A stretch of 64,000 bases of DNA from a bacterium UBP4_UBA6127 (lineage in GTDB: Bacteria > UBP4 > UBA4092). A program made the position numbers and the translations under genes. Under the pieces are notes generated by a model. That model ran no database searches, was not told where the DNA came from, and worked only from the letters and a program-made list of their open reading frames with translations. Positions 17,673-26,337 of this stretch are shown piece by piece. Numbering within the stretch: position 1 is the stretch's first letter; every line of letters starts with the position of its first letter. The stretch lies in assembly GCA_002428325.1 (NCBI GenBank), contig DIVR01000037.1, positions 1-64,000 of the forward strand, given 5' to 3'.

Positions 17673-18890
17673 TTATACTAACTCCTTATACTTATCCATT
17701 AAGGTCTGATAGGCTTTATTTACTCCCAGGCAGGCCTCATAATACTGTCTGCCATTCCTGCCCATCTGTTGCCGAAGAGAGTTATCCCTGTATAATTCCA
17801 TGAACTTTTGATACAGGTCATCCCCATCCCCGGCTCTCCCAAATAATCCAGTCTTTGTTTCATCTCTCAAAAACACCCCATAATCCTGCGCAGAACAAGC
17901 ATCCAGACTGGCCAGTATTGGCAACCCCAGCTTGAAATAATCGGTCGTCTTGGAAGGATAATTGGGAATCGTAAAACGTTCATCCAGACTTACTAATCCA
18001 ATATCACAGGCTTTTGTAAGCTCTTCATAATCCTTACGGGGTATTTGATATATAAAAGATACATTAGACAAATTCATTTCCTGAGCTTGAGTCCCCAGCC
18101 GGGTCAATTCAGTTCCCTTACCAACAAACAGTATTTTTACTTTTGGGTCATTTTTCACTCGTTGAGCCAGATTCAACAGGTTTTCCAACCGTTGAGGTTT
18201 GCCCATGTTACCCCCGAAAATCATCAGAAAATCATCTTCATGAAAAGAATACTTCTGCCGGATTTCTTTTCTATTATCCTGAAGTTGAGGGGTAATCTTT
18301 GCCCAGTTTTTTAATACCAATAATTTGGATTCATCCAGTTTAAAATGCTCCGCCAAATACTTTCGATTACCCGAAGACATGGCCGTAACAATATCTGCAA
18401 GTTTTAGCGCTTTGGTATACTTATTCGTCAGGAACCTGATTAATTGTTTATTCTTTATAATTCCCATATCAATCCCGTTTTGAGGAAAGATATCCCAGAT
18501 AATCAGGATGACTTTACAACCGAATTTTTGTTTCAATTTCCTCATCAGCCAGGGATTGTTCATCATAGGAGTTGATAAGATGACCAGGTCGATTTTCACC
18601 TCTCCAATAAGCCTGGATATTTCACGGTAGAAGATAAAAGGGAGTACCATATAGGTGATACCCCGTTCATAGTATTTAATATTATCTTTATAATAATTCC
18701 CTGTCCGAATTTTTAATAACTGGACCCCTTCGACCTCTTTGATATGGGTTTTTTGTCGAAGATATCTTTCCAGGATAATTGACACATAAACTTGATGCCC
18801 CTGTTCCGCAAATTCCATCACTAACTCTTTTTCAAGGGAGGAATCATTCTTGTTTTCAGAAAATCTGGGCAACAGAAATAAAATATTCAT
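17673..18890 (-). CDS. Family 4 glycosyltransferase (WbuB-like)
   Basis: This 405-residue GT-B protein has N-I-L-F-L-L-P-R-F-S at the N-terminus, 'V-I-L-I-I-W-D-I-F-P-Q-N' near residue 130 and 'M-I-F-G-G-N-M-G-K-P-Q-R-L-E' near residue 230. This pattern fits GT4 enzymes of the WbuB/WcaL type, some of which transfer L-FucNAc. Transfer of the L-FucNAc made by capEFG is an attractive guess but not shown by the sequence. The gene is flanked by short gaps of 58 and 79 bases in the same operon. Confidence 0.82.
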   Translation of the reverse strand: MNILFLLPRFSENKNDSSLEKELVMEFAEQGHQVYVSIILERYLRQKTHIKEVEGVQLLKIRTGNYYKDNIKYYERGITYMVLPFIFYREISRLIGEVKIDLVILSTPMMNNPWLMRKLKQKFGCKVILIIWDIFPQNGIDMGIIKNKQLIRFLTNKYTKALKLADIVTAMSSGNRKYLAEHFKLDESKLLVLKNWAKITPQLQDNRKEIRQKYSFHEDDFLMIFGGNMGKPQRLENLLNLAQRVKNDPKVKILFVGKGTELTRLGTQAQEMNLSNVSFIYQIPRKDYEELTKACDIGLVSLDERFTIPNYPSKTTDYFKLGLPILASLDACSAQDYGVFLRDETKTGLFGRAGDGDDLYQKFMELYRDNSLRQQMGRNGRQYYEACLGVNKAYQTLMDKYKELV

Positions 18891-18969
18891 TAAAAAATTC
18901 CTTCTTCAAAAAAATCTATTCAAACTTGGAGGGATATTTTATAAAGCCCTCATCTCGGATGAGTATCTT

Positions 18970-20394
18970 TTAGGTTTCAGCTGGTTGTCTGAGATTTTCT
19001 ATGTTAGAACCTTCATCAGATTTCTGGGGATATAAAATGATAATGGCCGCACCCATCCCAATGAGTACCCAAAGGTATTTCCCCCGCCATCCATCCAGAA
19101 AGATATTCTGAATCAGGTAACAGAATAATGAGGACAAAACCGAGTTGATAATAAATTTATCCGGCAGGTTTAAACGGTTAATTTGCCTCAACCTTCTGAA
19201 TACAAACCCAATAATACATAAGAATACTATCAGAGTCGGAATACCATTATCAGCGGCAAATGAAATATACATGTTATGGGCCACTTGAACAAATGTCTTA
19301 TCATCTTTATTACGAACATTGAAAATGTCATATTGAGGCAACAGTAATCCATGATTGCCAATTCCAACCCCTTTGAAGGGATAATGCAGCACCAAATTCG
19401 TTCCAGCAGACCAAGTAAGAACTCGGTCGGAACCTAATCTCCAAATGCCATATTTTGCTTCAGAAACCTGCTCTCCCAATCTTCGCTGGACAGCCGGTAC
19501 AGCCAGAACAGATACTGCCATTACTAGTATCATGATTAGAGCAAAAAACTTATTGTTAATGGATAATCGATCTGTCGTAATCAAATGGAATATTAACAGA
19601 AAGAAAAGGCCAATAATCGCTCCCAATGAAAGAGTTAATCCTATTCCCCCTAACAATATCAATAACAAAGGGAATACAACAACCCATTTCCAATTTTTTT
19701 TCAGATATAGCAAAGCGCTGAGACCAAAGGCAAATCCGACCGATAACTGGACGGCAAAATAATTAGGGTCCCCATCGGTTCCAGTCTGCCTGTCAATACC
19801 TATATTCTGATAAGTGAAGGAACTTAATGAAAAAGGCAACAATCCATATTTCGCCAGAAGAGTAATCAACGCTGCCAAGGTACAGGAAAGAACTATCATC
19901 CACCATAATATTTTTAGTTTGTCCCGTGTATTCATCAAACATATCAGGAGAAAAGCAAACCCCATCATTTGATAGATACTTTTCCAATAGATATAACTAT
20001 GCCCTATGTTAATCCCCAAAACAGCGGACATGGCAATCAGGGCAGCCAATAAGACCATATATTGATAAAGTCTTTTGAGAGGAGGGATTTGGAGAGTACC
20101 TAAGAACAGATGAGGTATGCATAAAACAAATAAAAACGCACCCAGCAGAGGAACCGCCGTCATTCCGGGGACCACGACCGCTAAAACACCCAAAGGAATA
20201 ACAATCACAGTGATATAAAGCATCCATTGAGGATTTTTAATATACCAAGGCAATCCCAGGATAAATAGTATGCCGCCCAGAACAGCTAATATTTGTGAAG
20301 GTTTATTGACCCATAAGCAGACCAGGGATACAGCTACACACACCACTATTACAATCAGTGGAATAAATATTTTTCTAAAAAGGGGTTCATTCAT
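18970..20394 (-). CDS. O-antigen ligase/polymerase family membrane protein (Wzy/WaaL type)
   Basis: This 474-residue protein has about twelve membrane segments and a large periplasmic loop around residues 310-390. The loop includes 'Y-P-F-K-G-V-G-I-G-N-H-G' followed by 'H-N-M-Y-I-S-F-A-A-D-N-G', the conserved Wzy_C pattern with an essential His in WaaL. It could polymerise repeat units (Wzy), ligate polymer to lipid A (WaaL), or ligate glycans to protein; sequence alone does not separate these. It lies in the operon with three GT4 enzymes, where a polymerase would be expected. Confidence 0.85.
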   Translation of the reverse strand: MNEPLFRKIFIPLIVIVVCVAVSLVCLWVNKPSQILAVLGGILFILGLPWYIKNPQWMLYITVIVIPLGVLAVVVPGMTAVPLLGAFLFVLCIPHLFLGTLQIPPLKRLYQYMVLLAALIAMSAVLGINIGHSYIYWKSIYQMMGFAFLLICLMNTRDKLKILWWMIVLSCTLAALITLLAKYGLLPFSLSSFTYQNIGIDRQTGTDGDPNYFAVQLSVGFAFGLSALLYLKKNWKWVVVFPLLLILLGGIGLTLSLGAIIGLFFLLIFHLITTDRLSINNKFFALIMILVMAVSVLAVPAVQRRLGEQVSEAKYGIWRLGSDRVLTWSAGTNLVLHYPFKGVGIGNHGLLLPQYDIFNVRNKDDKTFVQVAHNMYISFAADNGIPTLIVFLCIIGFVFRRLRQINRLNLPDKFIINSVLSSLFCYLIQNIFLDGWRGKYLWVLIGMGAAIIILYPQKSDEGSNIENLRQPAET

Positions 20395-20501
20395 TTTTTA
20401 TATCCATTAACTACCCACTTTGCATGGCTGCTTACTAGGATCCACCCGAACAAATCATCAGAACAGGACTGTGGTCCAATACACACTAATAGTTATTCAT
20501 A

Positions 20502-21611
20502 TCAGGAGGATTTACTAAGTCTTGAGATTCGGTCTTTAACAGGAAAGCCGGGATCTATCTCCAAAACCTTTTTATAAGCCTTCAGGGCTTCCTGGGGCTG
20601 ATTCAGTTTCTCATATACAGCTCCCAGATCTCGATAACCATATACATCCACTTTATTTTTCAAGGCGGCTTTGAAGAGAATGACAGCCATAGGATAGTTT
20701 TTCTTAACATCACGATGCATCAATCCCAACATATAATAAGGTTCAAACTGGTTCGGAGAAGCCGTGGTACTCTGAGCTAAATATTTTTCAGCCTGAAGCA
20801 TCCCGGAAGGATTACCGGTTCTGAAATATAAACGAGCCATGGAAAGATTGTAATAATAATTTTCATCATCCAGTAATAACGCCTGTTTGAAAGCATCTTC
20901 CGCTTTTTTTAAATTTTTCTTTTCTTCCCATAATCTTCCCAGGTTATACCAGGCATTGGAGTCTTCGGGATGAGAGGCTACAATTTTCAACCAAAATTCC
21001 AAAGCTTTATCATTCTTATGTACCAGTGTATAGTTTTTTGCCAGTCCCTGGATGGCTTCCATAGACCGGGGATCCGTCGTATAGACTTTTTGATACATGG
21101 AAATGGCTTTTCCCGGCAGTTTCATCTTCTCGTAAATGGAAGCTAATTGTGATAGATAGGCCATATTCCCAGGCTCTTTTTTTAGTTGTCCCAACCACAA
21201 CTGCTCTGCCTGTTCCCATTGAGTACTCTGGGTATAATGCCAGCTTAAGGCATTGATGTAGCCAATATTATCCGGTTGCAACTCAATCGCTTTTTTTAGA
21301 TATTTTTCGGCTTTGGGAAAATCTTTCTTTTCGTCCAAGGCTCGTCCTAAAAGGAAGTTCATATCAGAATTTTCAGGGGCTAATTCCAAGCCAAGCCTTA
21401 AATTTTCAATTGCCTGATCATATTTTTTCTCCTTAAAATACTGCAGGCCTGACATTCTATATTGAGCAGGGTCCTGGGAACGTAACTGTCGGAGATACCC
21501 TGGGGCATAGTAAAGAATACCAATAAATCCCAGCATTAAAACACTCCAGGAGATAATGATATAAAACCAGTCTTTTTTCACTAATAGATTCCGGGTTTGA
21601 TTTTCAGGCAT
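20502..21611 (-). CDS. Membrane-anchored TPR-repeat protein
   Basis: This 369-residue protein has one N-terminal membrane segment (about residues 19-40) followed by roughly eight tetratricopeptide repeats of about 34 residues, with typical endings such as A-x-x-x-Y-x-K-A-L-x-x-x-P. Such proteins often scaffold polysaccharide assembly in the periplasm, as AlgK- and PelB-type TPR proteins do. I cannot tell whether it has that role here. The ATG at 21611 was preferred over an earlier TTG. It appears to lead the second leftward operon; the 107-base gap to the polymerase gene contains no obvious terminator. Confidence 0.82.
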   Translation of the reverse strand: MPENQTRNLLVKKDWFYIIISWSVLMLGFIGILYYAPGYLRQLRSQDPAQYRMSGLQYFKEKKYDQAIENLRLGLELAPENSDMNFLLGRALDEKKDFPKAEKYLKKAIELQPDNIGYINALSWHYTQSTQWEQAEQLWLGQLKKEPGNMAYLSQLASIYEKMKLPGKAISMYQKVYTTDPRSMEAIQGLAKNYTLVHKNDKALEFWLKIVASHPEDSNAWYNLGRLWEEKKNLKKAEDAFKQALLLDDENYYYNLSMARLYFRTGNPSGMLQAEKYLAQSTTASPNQFEPYYMLGLMHRDVKKNYPMAVILFKAALKNKVDVYGYRDLGAVYEKLNQPQEALKAYKKVLEIDPGFPVKDRISRLSKSS

Positions 21612-21667
21612 GGTTATTTTTCCCAATAACAACAATTTATCTTTTGATTCTGTCGGACATGATTTTG

Positions 21668-21710
21668 AGATATATTATATATTTGGAATATATTATATAG
21701 TTGTTATAGT
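21668..21710 (+). promoter_or_regulatory. AT-rich divergent control region with candidate rightward promoter
   Basis: Between the leftward TPR gene and the rightward C25-peptidase gene the block ATATATTATATA occurs twice (about 21670 and 21689), each copy being nearly palindromic. A candidate rightward promoter reads TTGGAA (21683-21688), 16 bases, TATAGT (21705-21710). The repeated AT block may be an operator or simply promoter-associated AT richness. Confidence 0.35.
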
Positions 21711-21774
21711 TTATATCCAAATCCAATCAAATCATTGGAATAATACCTCTATTTTTTTACAAGGGAATTAATGA

Positions 21775-24027
21775 ATGCAATATTTCTTCCGTAATCTCAT
21801 TATTTTTATCACATTAAATCTTACCGGCATTTCTTTCTCACAAAAGATATTGGCCCCACAAGCCCCTGATTATTGGAATATTCAGGTAAAAGAGGATGGA
21901 ATCTACCGAATCAAATATTCCGACATAACAACTTTGGGGGGCAGTCCTGCCAACTTGGACTTTACCCAAATTCGAGTTTCATACCAGGGACAAGATATCT
22001 CTGTTTATACCAACAAAACAGCCGGAAATTGGAAAAATAATGATTACCTGGAATTTTATGGAACAGCCCCTAAAGTTGAAACAGGTGATAAAGACCCTTA
22101 TACCCGGGAGAATGTGTATCAACTATATATAAATCCGAATAATACCTCCATCCGCTTCAGACAAATAAATGAACAGGCCCACCCCATTTTATTCAATAAT
22201 AGTTATAAATCGGATATTAGTTCCTTTATGGATACAAAATCCTATTATTACGATGTTTACTTTCGATATAACATTAAGGATATGCAGTATCCCCGAATAT
22301 GGTACTGGAACCAATTTAAAGCCCCTACCACTTATTTCAACTACTCCATTCAGTTGCCCGGTATCCTGGATTCAAGGCAGGATACCTCTGTAAGCGTAAC
22401 TTTTAAAGCACTCCTCCAGGGAGAATCCCATCCCCCGGTAAGACCCAATCACCATGCCAGGTTCAATATTAACGGAAATGATATCGGGGAAGCCTGGTGG
22501 AACAATCAAACTGAATATGTTTTCAATACGACCTTTCCAGTTTCCTATCTGAATTATAAATTAAATACGGTTGCCATCAACGCCCCCGGTGATATCAAAA
22601 GCAATCCCCCCATGGACCAATTCCTTCTGGCAGGATTTGATTTTACCTATCCCAGGAAACTGGAAACCTATCAAAATCAACTCACACTACCCTTGCCACC
22701 CTCCCAAGAAACAACTTTTCTGGAGATAAAAGGATTCACATCTCCGGATATCAACATCTGGGATTTGGAAAATGCCGTCAGAATTCTGCCTGCCGTTGTC
22801 CCATCACCTGAACAAAAAGACCAATTTAATGCCCGATTTGCAATTTATAGCCAGAAATCTACTCGGCTCTATGCTGCTACCGATAATTCATTCAAATCTC
22901 CAGTTTCTATCCATCCCGTCAATAAATCCAATTTAAGAGCCATGGCTCCGGCTGACTATATCATCATTACTTATGACGATTTCACCACCGAGTTGAAACC
23001 TCTGGTTCAGTTAAGGCAAAAACAGGGACACACCGTCGCTGTGGTGAAAATTTCTGATATCTATAATGAATTTAATTATGGCCGATTCAGCCCCGAGGCC
23101 ATCAAGACATTCACTCAATATGCCTGGGACCACTGGGACAAATTGAAGATCAAGAATTTATTCCTGGTAGGCGATGCTAACTGGGATTATTTGGATGTCA
23201 AACGCAAAGGGGCCATCAATTATGTCCCAACCACTATATATACTTATTTTGCCAGTGATAATTATTATGGAGTCATGGACACCACCAGCCAGAAACCGGC
23301 TTTTGCCATAGGAAGGCTGCCCGCACGGACTCCTGAAGAAGTTAAAGCCTATGTTAACAAGGTTCTGGAATATGAGAATGATACTACAGACCGATTATGG
23401 AGTAAGAATGCGGTTCTGGCAGCAGGCTATGAGCCCATGTTTACCACCGATATGAATTCTTTAGCTAAAGAGATCAGTTCTACCTATCAGATAGTCAGCT
23501 GTTATGCCCACCCCCTGCCTGAATTTACGGTTGGAACAAGAGACCAAGAAACCAGGGAAGACATCCAGAGAGCATTTCGCCAGGGTGCGGGTATCATGGC
23601 TTTTGTTGGGCATGGCTCCCTTGGGTTTTGGGCTGATCGCCAGCTTCTTACCAGTGATGATATTCCCCAGATAAAAAATCCTGGCAGATACCCCTTGGTT
23701 CTCAGTATGACTTGTTATACCGGAAGATTTGAGCATGATACTGATACCTATGGCATCTGTGAGTTACTGGTGAAACAACCCGAGGGAGGGGCCATCGCTG
23801 CCCTGGGTTCCACCGGAAGGTCTTCTGTTTCCTCTAATTCCAGGATGATGCGGACTATTCTCAAGGCATTAATCAGCCAGAAGGTTCAAACTATTGGAGA
23901 AGCTGTTTTTCTTGCCAAACAGGAAATGAATCCCTGGGAAAACGACCAACTCCACAGTTATGTATTATTGGGTGATCCTGCCCTAAAGTTCAAACTTCCC
24001 CCCGTTACAGGGTATAATAACCATTAA
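21775..24027 (+). CDS. PorU-like C25 (gingipain-family) cysteine peptidase, secreted
   Basis: This 750-residue protein begins with a signal peptide (M-Q-Y-F-F-R-N-L-I-I-F-I, ending near S-F-S-Q). The first 400 residues are beta-rich. From about residue 390 a Peptidase_C25 domain follows: A-D-Y-I-I-I-T-Y, 'L-F-L-V-G-D-A-N-W-D-Y', 'A-I-G-R-L-P-A-R', then V-G-H613-G-S and S-M-T-C647-Y-T-G-R-F, the expected His and Cys catalytic pair about 34 residues apart. PorU of type IX secretion is a C25-family sortase that cleaves cargo C-terminal domains and attaches anionic LPS. The gene sits directly before the Wzz-like gene in a polysaccharide locus, with no other type IX genes in the window. An AGGGA site precedes the ATG. 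It could equally be an ordinary secreted C25 peptidase. Confidence 0.8.
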   Translation: MQYFFRNLIIFITLNLTGISFSQKILAPQAPDYWNIQVKEDGIYRIKYSDITTLGGSPANLDFTQIRVSYQGQDISVYTNKTAGNWKNNDYLEFYGTAPKVETGDKDPYTRENVYQLYINPNNTSIRFRQINEQAHPILFNNSYKSDISSFMDTKSYYYDVYFRYNIKDMQYPRIWYWNQFKAPTTYFNYSIQLPGILDSRQDTSVSVTFKALLQGESHPPVRPNHHARFNINGNDIGEAWWNNQTEYVFNTTFPVSYLNYKLNTVAINAPGDIKSNPPMDQFLLAGFDFTYPRKLETYQNQLTLPLPPSQETTFLEIKGFTSPDINIWDLENAVRILPAVVPSPEQKDQFNARFAIYSQKSTRLYAATDNSFKSPVSIHPVNKSNLRAMAPADYIIITYDDFTTELKPLVQLRQKQGHTVAVVKISDIYNEFNYGRFSPEAIKTFTQYAWDHWDKLKIKNLFLVGDANWDYLDVKRKGAINYVPTTIYTYFASDNYYGVMDTTSQKPAFAIGRLPARTPEEVKAYVNKVLEYENDTTDRLWSKNAVLAAGYEPMFTTDMNSLAKEISSTYQIVSCYAHPLPEFTVGTRDQETREDIQRAFRQGAGIMAFVGHGSLGFWADRQLLTSDDIPQIKNPGRYPLVLSMTCYTGRFEHDTDTYGICELLVKQPEGGAIAALGSTGRSSVSSNSRMMRTILKALISQKVQTIGEAVFLAKQEMNPWENDQLHSYVLLGDPALKFKLPPVTGYNNH

Positions 24028-24087
24028 TAATAAAGTGCTGTTAATTTACAGCATCCCCATACTAAATAAAAATGAGACAAGTAGCCC

Positions 24088-25893
24088 ATGAATGATACCC
24101 AAGATTTAATGATTCAAATCATCTCCCTGGCCCGAAAAAGGATTTTGATTATCTTTGGTGGAGCCTTACTCTGTGGAATTCTGGCAGCTGTTATCAGCTT
24201 AACTCTTCCTGAAGTCTATGAAGCCCAGTCAACCCTGATTATTATGCCCCAGAATTTCCAATCGGACCTGCAACAGGAACAACAATCATTTACGCCTATT
24301 ACTTACCAGAACCTGCTGATGTCCAAAGATATGGCAAAACAAATCATTGACCGGCTAAAACTGAAAGATACTAAAATCGAACAAATGATGCAGTCTATGA
24401 AGACTGAAGTCGTCATGGAAGAACGGGGCTTAAATATGAGGTCTTACAGCCCTATCATCAAATTGATTGCTAAAGGGGATTCTCCCAAACAAGCTGCCTT
24501 GATTGCCAATACCTGGGCGGAGTTATTTGTGGAACAAAACGGGATGCTGACCTCCCGGGAATCAGAACTATCCTATGACTTTTTAACCTCCCAATTTACC
24601 CAGACCACCACAGCTCTACAGGAAGCGGAATCCCAGATGAGAGCCTTCCGGGACTCCTCCAAACTGGAACTGGTAAAAAGTGAGATGAACAGTAAATTAA
24701 GCAAATTGGAAGGGTATCGAGCTAATTTTACTGACATAAAATATGAATTAGACACTAAAACGGCCCAATTGATCCAACTCAGAAAGAAAATCGATGCCCA
24801 GGAAGAAAATGGGACCTGGATTGGGATTATCAAAGCAGAAAATCCCGCTGATGAATTCAGCCAACAGACCGCCAGGTTGGCTAAAGTTCAGTTAGACCCT
24901 TCGGCAATGTTTCTTCGCAATGAAGTCCTGGAAGCTAAATGGAATTTAATTTCCGCTCAAGAATCGTTAAGAATGTTTCTGGAAAACAACAAAATCGAGA
25001 TGATCCGGAATATGTTCCAGCAGCGAAATAGAGAATTGGTGGAAGCCCAAATCGAATTAGCCCGAGATGATATCCGGCTAGTATCCTTGGATTCTTCTCT
25101 AAGAGTCCTGAATGACCAGCTCAGTAAGGTGGATAAATATATCATTCTGAAGAAGGGGATTACCGATGATGCCCTCTGGAACCGATATAACAGCGGCACC
25201 ACTACCAATAAAGAAATGGATTCTCTTGCCGGGATGAAGATAGAAACCCAGGAAATCAACCCGGTTTATCAGGGAATGATAAAACAAACAGTGGATATGG
25301 AAGTTGAATTTAACACTTTAAAACCTAAACGGGACAGTTTAAGGGAAAAGATTGTTACCACCGACCGAACTGTCAAAGAATTAGATACCCAACTTAATAA
25401 TGTCGAAATCCGATTACGGCGACTGCAAAGCCAATATACTGTCGCATCCACCAATTACCGCCAATTATTGAATAAATACACGGAAGTTAAAAGTGAAATG
25501 CTTTCCACTCAGATGAGTGTGGATATTATCCAATCAAAATTATCCGAAACTCTGAAGACGGTCAATGGAATGAATGATTCAGTTCAGACCTTATTTGCCA
25601 CTTCTTATGAAGGGGAAATGGAACAGGACCAGCTTGCCAGAAATGTTACCACCTTCAGGTCCACCTTTGATTTGCTTGCCAAAGAAGTAGAAAAGGCCAA
25701 AATCGCCAAGGCTAACGAAATTTCTGACCTGAAGATTGCCACCCGGGCAGTTGAACCTCAACAACGTATCAGCCCTAAACGGTCTTTGATTACCCTGACG
25801 GCCCTGATTGCAGGATTCATGGTAACCTTCTTCTTCTGTCTAATGCAGGAATTCCTGCTGACACCGACAAGAAAAGAAGAGAAAAAAGCCTAA
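24088..25893 (+). CDS. Wzz/Wzc-like polysaccharide chain-length protein without kinase domain
   Basis: This 601-residue protein has an N-terminal membrane segment (about residues 20-40) followed by the Wzz signature region 'V-Y-E-A-Q-S-T-L-I-I-M-P'. A very long coiled-coil periplasmic part (about 160-540) follows, then a second membrane segment near residues 568-588, and it ends with a short basic tail. Proteins of this family control polymer length and couple to export. The BY-kinase domain of Wzc is absent, so either a separate kinase exists elsewhere or regulation is kinase-free. A strong terminator follows immediately, so the peptidase and this gene probably form one transcript. Confidence 0.87.
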   Translation: MNDTQDLMIQIISLARKRILIIFGGALLCGILAAVISLTLPEVYEAQSTLIIMPQNFQSDLQQEQQSFTPITYQNLLMSKDMAKQIIDRLKLKDTKIEQMMQSMKTEVVMEERGLNMRSYSPIIKLIAKGDSPKQAALIANTWAELFVEQNGMLTSRESELSYDFLTSQFTQTTTALQEAESQMRAFRDSSKLELVKSEMNSKLSKLEGYRANFTDIKYELDTKTAQLIQLRKKIDAQEENGTWIGIIKAENPADEFSQQTARLAKVQLDPSAMFLRNEVLEAKWNLISAQESLRMFLENNKIEMIRNMFQQRNRELVEAQIELARDDIRLVSLDSSLRVLNDQLSKVDKYIILKKGITDDALWNRYNSGTTTNKEMDSLAGMKIETQEINPVYQGMIKQTVDMEVEFNTLKPKRDSLREKIVTTDRTVKELDTQLNNVEIRLRRLQSQYTVASTNYRQLLNKYTEVKSEMLSTQMSVDIIQSKLSETLKTVNGMNDSVQTLFATSYEGEMEQDQLARNVTTFRSTFDLLAKEVEKAKIAKANEISDLKIATRAVEPQQRISPKRSLITLTALIAGFMVTFFFCLMQEFLLTPTRKEEKKA

Positions 25894-25923
25894 ATATCTT
25901 AATCTTTTACGAAATCCATTCAG

Positions 25924-25955
25924 GCCCTTGTTATTTATGTAACAAGGGCTTTTTT
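25924..25955 (+). terminator. Rho-independent terminator after the Wzz-like gene
   Basis: A perfect 10-bp stem GCCCTTGTTA/TAACAAGGGC (25924-25933 with 25940-25949) with a 6-base loop is followed by six T. It lies 31 bases after the stop codon. Confidence 0.93.
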
Positions 25956-26031
25956 ATTGGTTTCTGGCCTTTTATCTAGCTGGCCTTATATGGAATCGAT
26001 CCCCATACAGAGAATTTATGTATCCTCCCCT

Positions 26032-26104
26032 CGAAGGAGGGGATAAGAGATGTGGTAGTACTTAGGAAAGACTTAAAACAACCACACCCCAACCCTCTCC
26101 TTCG
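26032..26104. repeat. Imperfect long inverted repeat
   Basis: Left arm 26032-26059 (starting CGAAGGAGGGG) pairs imperfectly with right arm 26078-26104 (ending CCCTCTCCTTCG) around an 18-base loop. Transcribed, it would form a long hairpin. Its position in the gap between a terminator and the next gene suggests a dispersed palindromic repeat or a small non-autonomous element. Copy number in the genome is unknown. Confidence 0.6.
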
Positions 26105-26174
26105 TAAACGATAGGGAAATACTAATAAATCAGCAGGGGGATACCCTGCCATTACTGAAGGTCAGAACCCAGTA

Positions 26175-26197
26175 GTTGCGACCTACCAGGTCGCAAC
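26175..26197. repeat. Perfect 10-bp inverted repeat with 3-base spacer
   Basis: GTTGCGACCT, ACC, AGGTCGCAAC. The hairpin has no T-run after it, so it is not a standard terminator. An 11-base direct repeat (AAATCAGCAGG) flanks it at 26127-26137 and 26230-26240. Together these suggest a repeat cluster or a decayed mobile element in the 380-base gap between 25956 and 26337, which holds no gene I can support. Confidence 0.6.
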
Positions 26198-26254
26198 CTA
26201 TCAGCTCCCTGGGACAAAAACTAAAAACCAAATCAGCAGGAGGATCCCCCACTG

Positions 26255-26297
26255 CAGGATGCCTCAAAACACCGAGCTACAAAAATCAGGCATCCTG
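26255..26297. repeat. Perfect 10-bp inverted repeat upstream of the UDP-glucuronate epimerase
   Basis: CAGGATGCCT (26255-26264) pairs exactly with AGGCATCCTG (26288-26297) across 23 bases. It ends 40 bases before the start codon. The following bases are ATTTAATA rather than a T-run. It may be a 5' leader hairpin controlling the sugar-activation genes, or the third member of the repeat cluster here. Confidence 0.5.
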
Positions 26298-26337
26298 ATT
26301 TAATATAGATGGGTATTATGCCTATTAAGGAGCTTTC

